From positions 1 through 64,000 of the forward strand of contig LGRX02035398.1 of assembly GCA_001247695.2 (NCBI GenBank): a stretch of DNA of 64,000 nt, written 5' to 3'. Position 1 is the first letter of the stretch. Each line of letters begins with the position of its first letter. This document shows positions 20,767 through 32,058 of this stretch, one piece after another. A model generated the notes under the pieces. It was not told the origin of the DNA, did not search any database, and saw nothing but the letters and a program-made list of their open reading frames with translations. A program made the translations under genes and the position numbers. Origin of the DNA: Cymbomonas tetramitiformis (taxonomy: Eukaryota; Chlorophyta; Pyramimonadophyceae; Pyramimonadales; Pyramimonadaceae).

Positions 20767-21303
20767 TGTGTTATAAAGTTTTTACCGACATTTGAATTTT
20801 CATCATCATGTGCACGCGTAGGCGAGTGGTTGAGCGGTGGTGGGAGCGGTGTGATAGTGCAGCAGGTAACGCAGGTTCGAGGCCGGAGATGGATCATCAG
20901 CGAAAATGGTGCAGCGGTATAGGCGCCTCGGTCGGTAGGCGACCCCTGGAGGCCCGGGGGGCTCCGCCGGGTTGCGAGCGAGGCCGGGGAGGTGAACTGA
21001 GACACGTCATTAATATTTATGCTCCTCATCGTGCCGCAGACTATTTTTCTATATACTAATATTCAGATTGTTATGTTTTAATATTTATACATTTTGCTTT
21101 TTTGTTTCCTGTATAAATTTATATAGCAACGACTTGACAAGAACCCTTGTCCGCAGACGTGGCGTCCGAGTTAGACCAAACAGAAATTAGCATTTTAGGC
21201 AACGGAAGACAAATAGTCAGTCCAGAATTTTGGGCAGTGGCATCACATAATGGCGGGCATCATATAACACTGCGATTCGTGATTTCCATTTGATTTTGCG
21301 TAA

Positions 21304-21899
21304 GTGGGTAGGTATGGTGGGGGCTGGGCAGCATTTCAGCCAAACTAGGGCTGCTTATTACTTAAATATGAGCGTACATCTTAATTATTTACTCTTTCGT
21401 TACGAAAATTTCCGATAGACTACAGAGAGTCTACAGAGCCGTGCACATGTAGCTTTATTACCGCAAACCCCATATTCTAAATAATTTAGGTTGAGCGTCA
21501 TTTACTTTCGCGATTTTTAATATTTTTATTTTGTAAAGTCAGGGTGATTTTGTGGCCCAAGACTTTTATTTATACGTTGAAAATTTTCGAGATTCGCCGT
21601 GTAGCCATATCTAGCAGCTCGTTGCGAATCTCAAAAAAATTCAGCGTAATATATATTCGTCTTGAGCCATAGAATCATCCTGGGTTTATATAATTAAAAA
21701 ATGTTTGAAAATGCGAAAGTAAATGACGTTTAACCTAAATTATTTAAAATACGAGTTTTGTAATAAAACTCAATGTGCGCCGCTTTGTCGTGTGCTCTCA
21801 AGGCTAGGGTGAAGGAACGATTTAAGAGCTGCTATATACCTCTGTAACAATGGCCATAGTATGAAATACTGTCCAGCCCCCACCATAGGTAGGTAATTT
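21304..21899. mobile_element. Foldback/MITE-like element with long imperfect inverted arms
   Basis: The outer ends GGTATGGTGGGGGCTGG (21,310) and CCAGCCCCCACCATAGG (21,875) are inverted repeats. Inner segments near 21,485-21,515 and 21,705-21,735 (AATTTAGGTTGAGCGTCATT and its near complement) match again. Arms are about 200 bases, diverged in the middle, with an A+T-rich centre and no ORF. No certain target duplication. Confidence 0.65.
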
Positions 21900-22570
21900 G
21901 CCCATGTTTGTCCATATTTAAATAGCATGGGTTCCCTTGCAGATGTCTAAGGTGGGGTCAGTTCATGGCAATCGTAAACGAAGTTAACATGCATCCGGTA
22001 AGCCAGCCCTTTAAAATGTGAAGACAACCACAAATAAATGAGAAGCCGGAATTTGATAATGATCAGGGCACAACAACACGGGGTGCATGTATGCATTCCG
22101 ATATTGGGTGCAAGGAGCTCAAATTTGTACAGATGGAGCTTGCGCCCCCTCAAACATTAACATCGAAGTCAGAGAATTCCCGTGCACTTGAGTGAATCGA
22201 GTGTTGTTGACAGTTGCATTTTTCTTCGCACCTGTTTTGAGGTAGTGCTCACCTTTACCAAGGTCGATGTAGGTAGAGCAAGTTAAAAAGTTATTAGCAC
22301 GGACAACGAGTTCCCTTATTTGCTACCGACAGGGTTTGCAATAGCAGAGTAACCACCTTCCATGCGACGTGGGCACGGATTTTTCTACGACGGCACAACA
22401 TTAAGGTTTACGGAACGAGCGTTTGCTATTCCTTACTATACGGATTATAATCCTTACAACGCCCGAGGGACTGAAATCTGCAGCACGTAATGGTGTAAGT
22501 TCTTAGAAGATGCCGCGAAATCTGCAGCTTAAAACCAACATGGATGCATCCTGAAAGCTTTTGCAGCTCT

Positions 22571-23866
22571 TCAAGCCATTTCGCCGGCTTTGGCATCATC
22601 GAACACCTCACGGAGGGCAATTGCACAGGAACCCAAAATACAGGTTGCACCGAAAACACCCAACGTATCTAAACCCTCGCCGAAAATTATCCATTGAAGA
22701 ACGTAGGAGAAGGGTATCTCTAAGTAGCTGAAATAGCACACCTTGGACGCTTCCGCAAGCTGATAGCCTTTTGTATTTGCTGCGAGAGCGACAAAGCCTA
22801 ACGCAGAGGCGGCAGCTATCTTCAACAAATATTCGATTGCATTTTCGTCTTGAAAAAGTAAACTGAAGGCTTCCATCGGTGCCTTTTCGGTCAGGGCGAT
22901 GGCCAAAGGTGCCAACACAAGCGCCGAAATTGTGGAAGATGTCTGCACCACCACGAGCCAGTTGCAATTCTTTGAAGCTCTCGCCAGTATTGGCAGCAGA
23001 CCGCCAGCAATTGCTGCCACAAATGCGAAAGCCGCGCCCGTGCCACGGCCGTCGTTGTCTGCAGTCGCCGCAACGTCGAGCAAGGCGCTTAACCATGATG
23101 GTTTAACAATGAGCACAGCACCCGACAGTGCTAACAAGGTTTTGGGGACAAAAGTATTGCGCAATTTCTCCTTCAGAAAAAGCGTCGCAGCGAGTGAAGT
23201 GACGATTGGCGAGCAATACACAAGAGCGGTGGCATCTCCAACCGGCATGCGCGTGACGGACGCCCACCACGCACTCAAAAATACCCAATATAACAATCCT
23301 CGAAGCAATAACCATACACGGTCTTCGGGCCTCCCAAATAGGCCTTCCTCTGTGAACTTCCCCTGGGCCGCCACTACCACCAACGACAACGCCAATTGGA
23401 TAGCGGATCGTATCTCGATTTGAATGGGAAGCGAGACTGGTACACTTTTGACTGTGGCCGATACACCTGCGAAAAGAAAAACGGATAGTATAACTAGAAG
23501 TATTCCCGTGATATCGTCGGCGGCACCTTGATCCACGCGCTCAGGGCGTGCGTCGTCGTTGACAGAAGTTGTTTTCGAGAACGAAAGAGCATCGGGCAAC
23601 CCAGCTTTGGGCGAAGTGTCTGTTTCCTGTGGCATTTTCGCTCGGCACATGGCAGACTGATCATTATATCTTGTCCTGTGATAAACTTGAGTGCCTCTGC
23701 GACTAGGAATGGCCCTTGGGCTGATTAGGTGCTGAGCTCTAAGCTGAGTTGAACTGCACATCGTTCCCCGTGTCACATGAAAGGCCCGCGGACGACTCAG
23801 CTTCTGACAGGAAATCATCCGATAGTGGCAAGAACTCATGCACTTTTCATGCTCGAATTCACGCAA
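22571..23866 (-). CDS. EamA/DMT-superfamily transporter, intronless
   Basis: A 431-residue membrane protein with two EamA-type halves. An N-terminal, mostly polar stretch of about 120 residues is followed by about ten hydrophobic segments, for example ITGILLVILSVFLFAGVSA, VWLLLRGLLYWVFLSAWWAS, ALVYCSPIVTSLAATLFL, KTLLALSGAVLIV, LLKIAAASALGFVALAANT and FGATCILGSCAIALREV. Drug/metabolite transporters of this type (SLC35G-like) export small organic compounds across plasma or organelle membranes; the substrate cannot be told. The true start may be internal (Met-72, MCRAKMPQ, or Met-78), since the first 70 residues look like leader or untranslated sequence. This is the only ordinary host-like gene in the window. 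Confidence 0.85.
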   Translation of the reverse strand: MREFEHEKCMSSCHYRMISCQKLSRPRAFHVTRGTMCSSTQLRAQHLISPRAIPSRRGTQVYHRTRYNDQSAMCRAKMPQETDTSPKAGLPDALSFSKTTSVNDDARPERVDQGAADDITGILLVILSVFLFAGVSATVKSVPVSLPIQIEIRSAIQLALSLVVVAAQGKFTEEGLFGRPEDRVWLLLRGLLYWVFLSAWWASVTRMPVGDATALVYCSPIVTSLAATLFLKEKLRNTFVPKTLLALSGAVLIVKPSWLSALLDVAATADNDGRGTGAAFAFVAAIAGGLLPILARASKNCNWLVVVQTSSTISALVLAPLAIALTEKAPMEAFSLLFQDENAIEYLLKIAAASALGFVALAANTKGYQLAEASKVCYFSYLEIPFSYVLQWIIFGEGLDTLGVFGATCILGSCAIALREVFDDAKAGEMA

Positions 23867-24017
23867 ACGGGGATAATGTAGAATTTTCAGAATCCTCGCG
23901 CTAACTGAAGTGGGCTTTCCTGATCACGAGTGTGGCTCTGTCGTTGTTGCGTCAAGCTGTAATCTCGACTGTCGCTCGCTCGCTGTCGCTGTCGTGTGTA
24001 CATGTGAAGAGTGCAGA

Positions 24018-27000
24018 GTGCCACGTGTGTCAGAAACCTCTGCTCCTTATGATTTGGAACCGGACCAAATTACCTTACCTTACTTACTTTATACTTACTT
24101 ACTGTAGGCCTGTGCTACACCGGATTTTGGTGACACACTGTCGAGAAGCAAATAAGATTCGTTTCGCCGGGTCATACAGTCTCCGTATGACCCGGCGATC
24201 ATTTTCAGACGAGTTATTAAATCTATAAATCACAGTCCGCGCGATCAGATTAAAATCGACATTCGCCTTATCGAACGTGCGAAACGACTTAGAAAGGAAT
24301 ATTTTGGGCAAACGCGCGTCGGTCCGACGTGGACAACATCATAAAAACGTGCTCGTGTGTACATTTGAAAAATATAAACGTTTGAAAACTAGACGACCCC
24401 ATCTTGAACAGTGTCTTGTGATTGGAAAATGCAGCATATTCCAGCGATACACGATCTTCGCACCCAGCTAGCCGGTGGTCTCTCTGAACCGTTCCCGAGT
24501 TTTTGATCTGATGATCCAGGATTTGTCCCAGGCGACATTTGGGTGACATTTGGTGCAAATCGTGTTGTCCAACACTTTATCATGATACTAGGCGGATCGA
24601 TCTCAAAAAGAGATCTCCACTAGGCCATCTGACCGTAGGATCATGTGCGCGACAGTGCTTCGCTTTTTGCATCCCAACATGCCATGCCATCACGCGTGGG
24701 TGGCGTCGCGGTAAATGTACGCGACTGCAGTGGCACTGTCATCGTTAGCGTCTGGCGATCGTGAGATCGGAAGTTCGTCTGTGTCGCCCGTTGGGATTCG
24801 CGCTTTGCTGCTGATTAAGTAAGGTAAGTAAGTAAGGTACTAGGCGCTGTCGATCACAAATATGCGATCTCCACTAGGCGTCGATCTTTTTGGACAGCGC
24901 GATTAATTACCATGCGATGTTAACATGGATATCGCCATTACATCATCTGACCGCAGGATCATGTGCGCGACAGTGCTTTGCTTTTTGCTTCCCAGCATGC
25001 CATGCCATAACGCGTGGGTGGCGTCGCGATAAATGTACGCGACTGTTGTGGCACTGTCATCGTTGGCGTCTGGCGATCGTGAGATTGAAATTCGACTGCG
25101 TCGCCCGTTGGGATTCGAGCTTTGCTGCTGCTGCTGCTGCTGCATGTAATACACTAGGCGCTGTCGATCACAAGTATGCGATCTCCACTAGGCGTCGATC
25201 TTTTTGGACAGCACCATTAATTACCATGCGATGTTAACATGGATATCGCCATTACATCATATGACCGCAGGATCATGTGCGCGACAGTGCTTTGCTTTTT
25301 GCTTCCCAGCATGCCATGCCATAACGCGTGGGTGGCGCCGTGGTACATACACGCGACTGTTGTCGCACTGTCATCGTTAGCGCCTGGCGATCGTGAGATG
25401 GAACATTCGACTGTATCGCCCGTTGGGATTCGAGCTTTGCTGCTGCTGCTGCTGCTGATTAAGGTAAGGTAAGGTAAGGTAAGGTAATTTGGTTTGGGTG
25501 AAGATTATAAAGGTCAGAGGTCTAGGCCCGGTCGATCTTAAATTAAGATCTCCACTAGGCGCATCTGACGGTGGATGTGATTATTTATCTTGCCGACGTG
25601 GCGCACTCGAGAGATCCGAACATGAACATCGAGTCTGCCATTCCATTAATGATTTGACATTTCTCGATCCTCGCGTCTGCTATGCAATGTTAAAGCGAAT
25701 CTATCTGATTTCCGAACATCGCGTCGGCCATGCGATGTTTAAATCATTTTCGCCATTACACTATCTGACCGTAGGATCATGTGCGCGACAGTGCTTTGCT
25801 TTTTGCTTCCCAGCATGCCATGCCATAACGCGTGGGTGGCGTCGTGGTGACACATACCTTTGACCTTTATAATCTTCACCCAAACCAAATTACCTTACCT
25901 TACTTACCTTACCTTACCTTAATCAGCAGCAGCAGCAGCAAAGCTCGAATCCCAACGGGCGATACAGTCGAATTTTCGATCTCACGATCGCCAAACGATA
26001 ACGATGACAGTGCCACAACAGTCGCGTGTATGTACCACGACTAGGCGCTGTCGATCACAAATATGCGATCTCCACTAGGCGTCGATCTTTTTGGACAGCA
26101 CGGTTAATTACCGTGCGATGTTAACATTAATATCGCCATTACATCATATGACCGCAGGATCATGTGCGCGACAGTGCTTCGCTTTTTGCTTCCCAACATG
26201 CCATGCCATAACGCGTGGGTGGCGTCGCGGTACATACACGCGACTGCAGTGGCACTGTCATCGTTAGCGTCTGGCGATCGTGAGATCGAAAATTCGACTG
26301 CGTCGCCCGTTGGGATTCGAGCTTTGCTGCTGCTGCTGCTGATTAAGTAAGTAAGGTACTAGGCCCAGTCGATCTTAAATCAAGATCTCCACTAGGCGCA
26401 TCTGACGGTCGATGGGATTATTTATCTTGCCGACGTGGCGCACTCGAGAGATCCGAACATGAACATCGAGTCTGCCATTCCATTAATGTTTTGACATTTC
26501 TCGATCCTCGCGTCTGCTATGCAATGTAAAAGCGAATCTATTTGATTTCCGAACATCGCGTCGGCCATGCGATGTTTAAATCATTTTCGCCATTACATTA
26601 TCTGACCGTAGGATCATGTGCGCGACAGTGCTTTGCTTTTTGCTTCCCAGCATGCCATGCCATAACGCGTGGGTGGCGTGGCGATAAATGTACGCGACTG
26701 CAGTGGCACTGTCATCGCTAGCGTCTGTCGATCGTCAGATCGATAATTCGACTGCGTCGTTCGTTGGGATTCGAGCTTTGCTGCTGCTGCTGCTGATTAA
26801 GGTAAGGTACTAGGCCCAGTCGATCTTAAATTAAGATCTCCACTAGGCGCATCTGACGGTCGATGGGATTATTTATCTTGCCGACGTGGCGCACTCGAGA
26901 GATCCGAACATGAACATCGAGTCTGCCATTCCATTAATGATTTGATATTTCTCGAACCTCGCGTCTGCTATGCAATGTAAAAGCGAATCTATTTGATTTC

Positions 27001-29254
27001 CGAACATCGCGTCGGCCATGCGATGTTTAAATCATTTTCGCCATTACATTATCTGACCGTAGGATCATGTGCGCGACAGTGCTTTGCTTTTTGCTTCCCA
27101 GCATGCCATGCCATAACGCGTGGGTGGCGTCGCGATAAATGTACGCGACTGCAGTGGCAGTGTCATCGCTAGCGTCTGTCGATCGTCAGATCGATAATTC
27201 GACTGCGTCGCCCGTTGGGATTCGAGCTTTGCTGCTGCTGCTGCTGCTGATTAAGGTAAGGTAAGGTAATTTGGTTTGGGTGAAGATTATAAAGGTCAGA
27301 GGTAGTAAGGTAAGTAAGGTAATTTGGTTTGGGTGAAGATTATAAAGGTCAGAGGTAGGTAAGGTAATTTGGTTTGGGTGAAGATTATAAAGGTCAGAGG
27401 TCTAGGCGCTGTCGATCACAAATATGCGATCTCCACTAGGCGTCGATCTTTTTGGACAGCGCGATTAATTACCATGCGATGTTAACATGGATATCGCCAT
27501 GACATCATATGACCGCAGGATCATGTGTGCGACAGTGCTTTGCTTTTTGCTTCCCAGCATGCCATGCCATAACGCGTGGGTGGCGTCGTGGTACATACAC
27601 GCGACTGTTGTGGCACTGTCATCGCTAGCGTCTGTCGATCGTGAGATCGGAAGTTCGACTGCGTCGTTCGTTGGGATTCGAGCTTTGCTGTTGCTGCTGC
27701 TGATTAAGGTAAGTACTAGGCGCTGTCGATCACAAATATGCGATCTCCACTAGGCGTCGATCCTTTTGGACAGCACCATTAATTACCATGCGATGTTAAC
27801 ATGGATATCGCCATTACATCATATGACCGCAGGATCATGTGCGCGACAGTGCTTTGCTTTTTGCTTCCCAGCATGCCATGCCATAACGCGTGGGTGGCGT
27901 CGTGGTACATACACGCGACTGTTGTGGCACTGTCATCGTTAGCGTCTGGCGATCGTGAGATGGAACATTCGACTGTATCGCCCGTTGGGATTCGAGCTTT
28001 GCTGCTGCTGCTGATTAAGGTAAGTAAGGTAATTTGGTTTGGTTGAAGATTATAAAGGTCAGAGGTAGGTAAGTAAGGTAAGTAAGGTAATTTGGTTTGG
28101 GTGAAGATTATAAAGGTCAGAGGTCTAGGCGCTGTCGATCACAAATATGCGATCTCCACTAGGCGTCGATCCTTTTGGACAGCACCATTAATTACCATGC
28201 GATGTTAACATGGATATCGCCATTACATCATATGACCGCAGGATCATGTGCGCGACAGTGCTTTGCTTTTTGCTTCCCGGCATGCCATGCCATAACGCGT
28301 GGGTGGCGTCGTGGTACATACACGCGACTGTTGTGGCACTGTCATCGTTAGCGTCTGTCGATCGTGCAGATCGATAATTCGACTGCGTCGTTCGTTGGGA
28401 TTCGAGCTTTGCTGCTGCTGCTGCTGATTAAGGTAAGTAAGGTAAGTAAGGTAAGTAAGGTAATTTGGTTTGGGTGAAGATTATAAAGATCAGAGGTCTA
28501 GGCGCTGTCGATCACAAATATGCGATCTCCACTAGGCGTCGATCTTTTTGGACAGCACGATTCATTACCATGCGATGTTAACATGGATATCGCCATTACA
28601 TCATATGACCGCAGGATCATGTGCGCGACAGTGCTTCGCTTTTTGCTTCCCAGCATGCCATGCCATAACGCGTGGGTGGCGTCGTGATACATACACGCGA
28701 CTGTTGCGGCACTGTCATCGTTAGCGTCTGGCGATCGTGAGATGGAACATTCGACTGTATCGTTCGTTGGGATTCGAGCTTTGCTGCTGCTGCTGATTAA
28801 GGTAAGGTACTAGGCGTTGTCGATCACAAATATGCGATCTCCACTAGGCGTCGATCTTTTTGGACAGCGCGATTAATTACCATGCGATGTTAACATGGAT
28901 ATCGCCATTACATCATCTGACCGCAGGATCATGTGCGCGGCAGTGCTTTGCTTTTTGCTTCCCAGCATGCCACGCCATAACGCGTGGGTGGCGTCGTGGT
29001 ACATACACGCGACTGTTGTGGCACTGTCATCGTTAGCGTCTGTCGATCGTCAGATCGATAACTCGACAGTATCACCCGTTGCGATTCGAGCTTTGCTGCT
29101 GCTGCTGATTAAGGTAAGTAAGGTAATTTGCTTTGGGTGAAGATTATAAAGGTCAGAGGTAGGTAAGGTAAGGTAATTTGGTTTGGGTGAAGATTATAAA
29201 GGTCAGAGGTATTTGGCCAGGTTCCAAATCATAAGGAGCAGAGGTAAGTGGCAC
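24018..29254. repeat. Satellite block bracketed by inverted repeats
   Basis: About a dozen head-to-tail units of roughly 310-450 bases fill 24.56-29.15 kb. A type-A unit starts CTAGGCGCTGTCGATCACAA and a type-B unit starts CTAGGCCCAGTCGATCTTAA. Both share a core (GATCATGTGCGCGACAGTGC onward), a GCT run (GCTGCTGCTGATTAAGG), and GTAAG/GGTAA microsatellite spacers with TTTGGGTGAAGATTATAAAG. One segment, 25,855-26,040, is inverted relative to the rest. The outer edges match in inverse orientation: CTCTGCTCCTTATGATTTGG at 24,039 and its complement at 29,225-29,244, continuing into GTGCCAC/GTGGCAC. Short ORFs in the units are by-products; no gene is supported. Confidence 0.85.
24165..24197. repeat. 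Perfect 13-bp hairpin
   Basis: CGCCGGGTCATAC, a seven-base loop, then GTATGACCCGGCG. It lies just inside the left edge of the satellite block. Function unknown. Confidence 0.85.
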
Positions 29255-29634
29255 TTTATCAGGATGCCGAGACTCGGTTCGAACAAAGACCGGATTGCAA
29301 AATACCCACCTCGCACACAATTGCTAGCGGTACACTTGAATAAAAAACAACGCTCGCTGAAGACGCCCCATGAAAGGTTCAAGAAATTAAAGAAAGCCGC
29401 GAGGTTAGGAAACATACCTACAAGCGCGAAATGCTTGTCTTACGCGGTGCACTAGTTGTTTCCCTCTTCTAGCAACGCGCCGATTCCAAAGAACATTTTT
29501 TCTGTGCGTTCAAGGTTGTCGATTATGGCTAAGTGAAAAGCTCTTGCTCTGGCAGACGAACTCTTCAAAACAAGGATCACGGTAACCAAGCACTTGAACG
29601 AGATCGCCATCTTGGGTTAAGTTAGTCTGGGTTG
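29255..29634. other. No gene seen
   Basis: Low-complexity intergenic sequence between the satellite block and the short TIR element. An open frame running from the satellite edge to 29,455 has no recognisable features and begins inside the repeat. Confidence 0.6.
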
Positions 29635-30706
29635 TGGCTACTATCCCGCGGTCCTTGTGAGAGGACCCAAATCGCTTTCGGTCCTCTCACAAGGACCGAA
29701 GTTGCGGGATTTTTTTTCGCTGTCCTATTGTATTCAAGACACGCTACCCTCTATATGGCAGTCTTATTGTGACCTAAACTGAGTCGCCTAATGCCCCATT
29801 GGCTGAAATTCCATGTGGCGTGTCTATACTAGTCGCATTTGCATGGACCCCCCTTCACTTTTCAGGTTTCAAATTTCACAAGGAGGGAAAAAAGCATGAC
29901 ACTCACTCGTGATTTTTTAAAAGACGGATAACATCGTCAACCAACCCCAATAAGTCATCAAATTGAGCCCAAACATTACCGCCAATAATGGGTTAGTGTT
30001 TGAGAGTGGTGGCATACCCCTACTGGTTGTAATTTGCGGCTAAACATCTACCCTACACTTGTAAAAGGGTAAATTTTCGTTATTTTGATGATGTTTGCCT
30101 TCTTACTTACAATTCAAAGGTAGTCCACAAACACACATGTATGCTTTATAGCACATGGCTACCGCTTCCCAACTGAATGTATATACATATGAAATCTTTT
30201 AGAAAGTGTATCCATGGCAATCCGATCATTTTTGTGGCATTGGTTCATAGCTCCACCCTATCACATATCAAAATAAATCACGCACAAATACCGCCGTCTC
30301 TAATATTTTGAGGGTGGTGCCTTATGTGACGTGCCCTCAAAATGGTAAAGTGCAAAACCAAGGGCTTGTGCGGTTCACACATCAACATTAAGTCCCAAAG
30401 TCGAAGTGTGCAAGAATATATGCCCTCCAGAGGCCATCTAGTGGGTCCAAAGGGTGTTGGGGAGTCCGGTCCTTGTGAGAGGACCGGGTTTTTGAATTAA
30501 TTTTGAATTAAATTATACACCTAAAGCACACGTGTCTAATGACGACCGATATCGAGCAACCAATCCATCCGACATGTTCAACTATTGGTTTGACTCATAA
30601 ATGATGTAAAAATGTGCGGGTAACATCGTCGTAAGGTAAATATCCGTGCAAGAGCCGCATTTTACTTCGGTCCTTGTGAGAGGACCCAACCTCGGGATAG
30701 TAGCCA
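29635..30706. mobile_element. Non-autonomous 1.07-kb TIR element with 4-bp target duplication
   Basis: The ends are the 14-base inverted repeat TGGCTACTATCCCG (29,635-29,648 and 30,693-30,706), flanked by GTTG on both sides (29,631-29,634 and 30,707-30,710). The palindromic word GGTCCTTGTGAGAGGACC, or its close variants, occurs four times: two near the left end in opposite orientation, one near 30,472, one near the right end. There is no ORF. The 4-bp duplication matches that of the 8.9-kb element, but the ends differ. Confidence 0.7.
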
Positions 30707-31448
30707 GTTGAGAGTGTGTCGCGATTATGAACCAGGGGCGGCAATGTAGGGGCTGGCGGGGCGTGGTGGTATTGCTGGGTGCTAAAAATGGCGGTGTATC
30801 TCTGTTGTGGTTGAGTGTGGGGTGCTGTGAGGGATTTTGGGTTTGAGATGTGGGTGCGGCATTGGAGGGCAAGTTTTTTAAATATATAACGAAGAGGTTC
30901 GGCACCCTGTTAGGCGACACCGTTCCAGCAGAACAAAACAACGCTTTGCAATTGGGCATTCACTGCGGCTCGCGTGTCGCGCGCCCGGGTCGCGGCACGA
31001 GCGGCTCCTGCGGTGAATGCCCCCAACCTGCCACAAGGCCTAGTTGGCGCCCTTCGAGCAGCCAAGCACGAGTTCACGTCGAAACTTATGAAAGCAACTG
31101 CGGGCAAAGGCGTGCTTCGAGCACACGCATGGCAAAAAGGCAAGGGTCAGGTGTCCTGTCAGGGTCATGACCGATGACATATGTGTCATACATGTCATAC
31201 GTGTCATGCCTGTCAGACATGTCATACCATGTCATGTCATGTCATGTCGAGTCGTGTCATATATTATTATGACAGTCGTCAGTACGGTCGACTATGACTG
31301 TACATGTCGCCAGATGATAAGTCACATCATCTGTCATTATTCAAGGAAAGACTTGAATGACCCTGTCATCGAGAGTTCGTACGTCGAACTCGAAGATGGC
31401 AAAGCAAGATACATCTTGAAGTAACAAACAAGAACCATCTTGGCTTTA
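30707..31448. other. No confident gene; TGTCA-rich microsatellite at 31,170-31,262
   Basis: Two short overlapping open frames at 30,850-31,177 (one reading NLPQGLVGALRAAKHEFTSK) might be exon remnants, but no family is recognised. From 31,170 to 31,262 the sequence is a degenerate CATGTCAT/GTGTCAT run. Confidence 0.4.
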
Positions 31449-32058
31449 ACACCCTAAGGGCGAATTCGTTTTTAGCAGTATGGGATCAGTATGAGTGCGG
31501 AAACATCCATAACTGCCACGGTAGTCAACTATTGGATATATATGAAGTATTGGTGTCCATATTGGGGACTTGGGCGAGGTCTCTCAACCCTTCAGTGTCC
31601 ACCAAACTCGGTATATCGAGTGGGGGACTTGGTGGAAAGTGCAGGGGTGTTCTGCTTGCAGATGACAAAAGCGTGCTCTATGGAGAGTGCTCTAAAGGCA
31701 TCAAATTAAGGATAGGGTATTTTTTTTCATTGATATACACCATGATACGTCATCTCCCACTCATAACATCAAGTCAATAGTGGTGACATGTTCATGGCAC
31801 AACCCCAAAATGGCCCCCAGCAGATGTTCAACAGAATTTCCTTAAGTATGGTGATGGTGGGTCACATAGATTCATGTGCGCACATACGGTGTGCGTGATA
31901 ATGAGGTGCCATATCATCCACCTAGTTCAATAATATAAGGTATACGCAGAATCGTGGCAAATGGATGTCTAGAACTTGAGTTATTGCCGAAATCGTGAAA
32001 ATAAATTCCTAGAAAACAGGATCAGTATGAGCAGTATGGCAATTCGCCCTTAAGGTGT
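31449..32058. mobile_element. Possible MITE with inverted ends
   Basis: The left end ACACCCTAAGGGCGAATT (31,449-31,466) and right end AATTCGCCCTTAAGGTGT (32,041-32,058) are inverted with one mismatch. A second inner pair, GATCAGTATGAG, recurs inside both ends, in direct orientation at the right. No ORF or clear target duplication was found. Confidence 0.5.

Noticed and set aside
20811..20885. tRNA-Leu/Ser-like boxes (TGGTTGAGCGG, GGTTCGAGGCC)
   Set aside because: The B-box deviates and no stems could be built; too weak to call.
29183..29455. 90-residue basic open frame (KNDRIAKYPPRTQ-like)
   Set aside because: It begins inside the satellite border repeat and matches no family; not supported as a gene.
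31453..31467. AAGGGCGAATTC resembling a cloning-vector junction
   Set aside because: It is part of an inverted pair with a mismatched partner at 32,041-32,054 and native flanks, so vector contamination is not needed.
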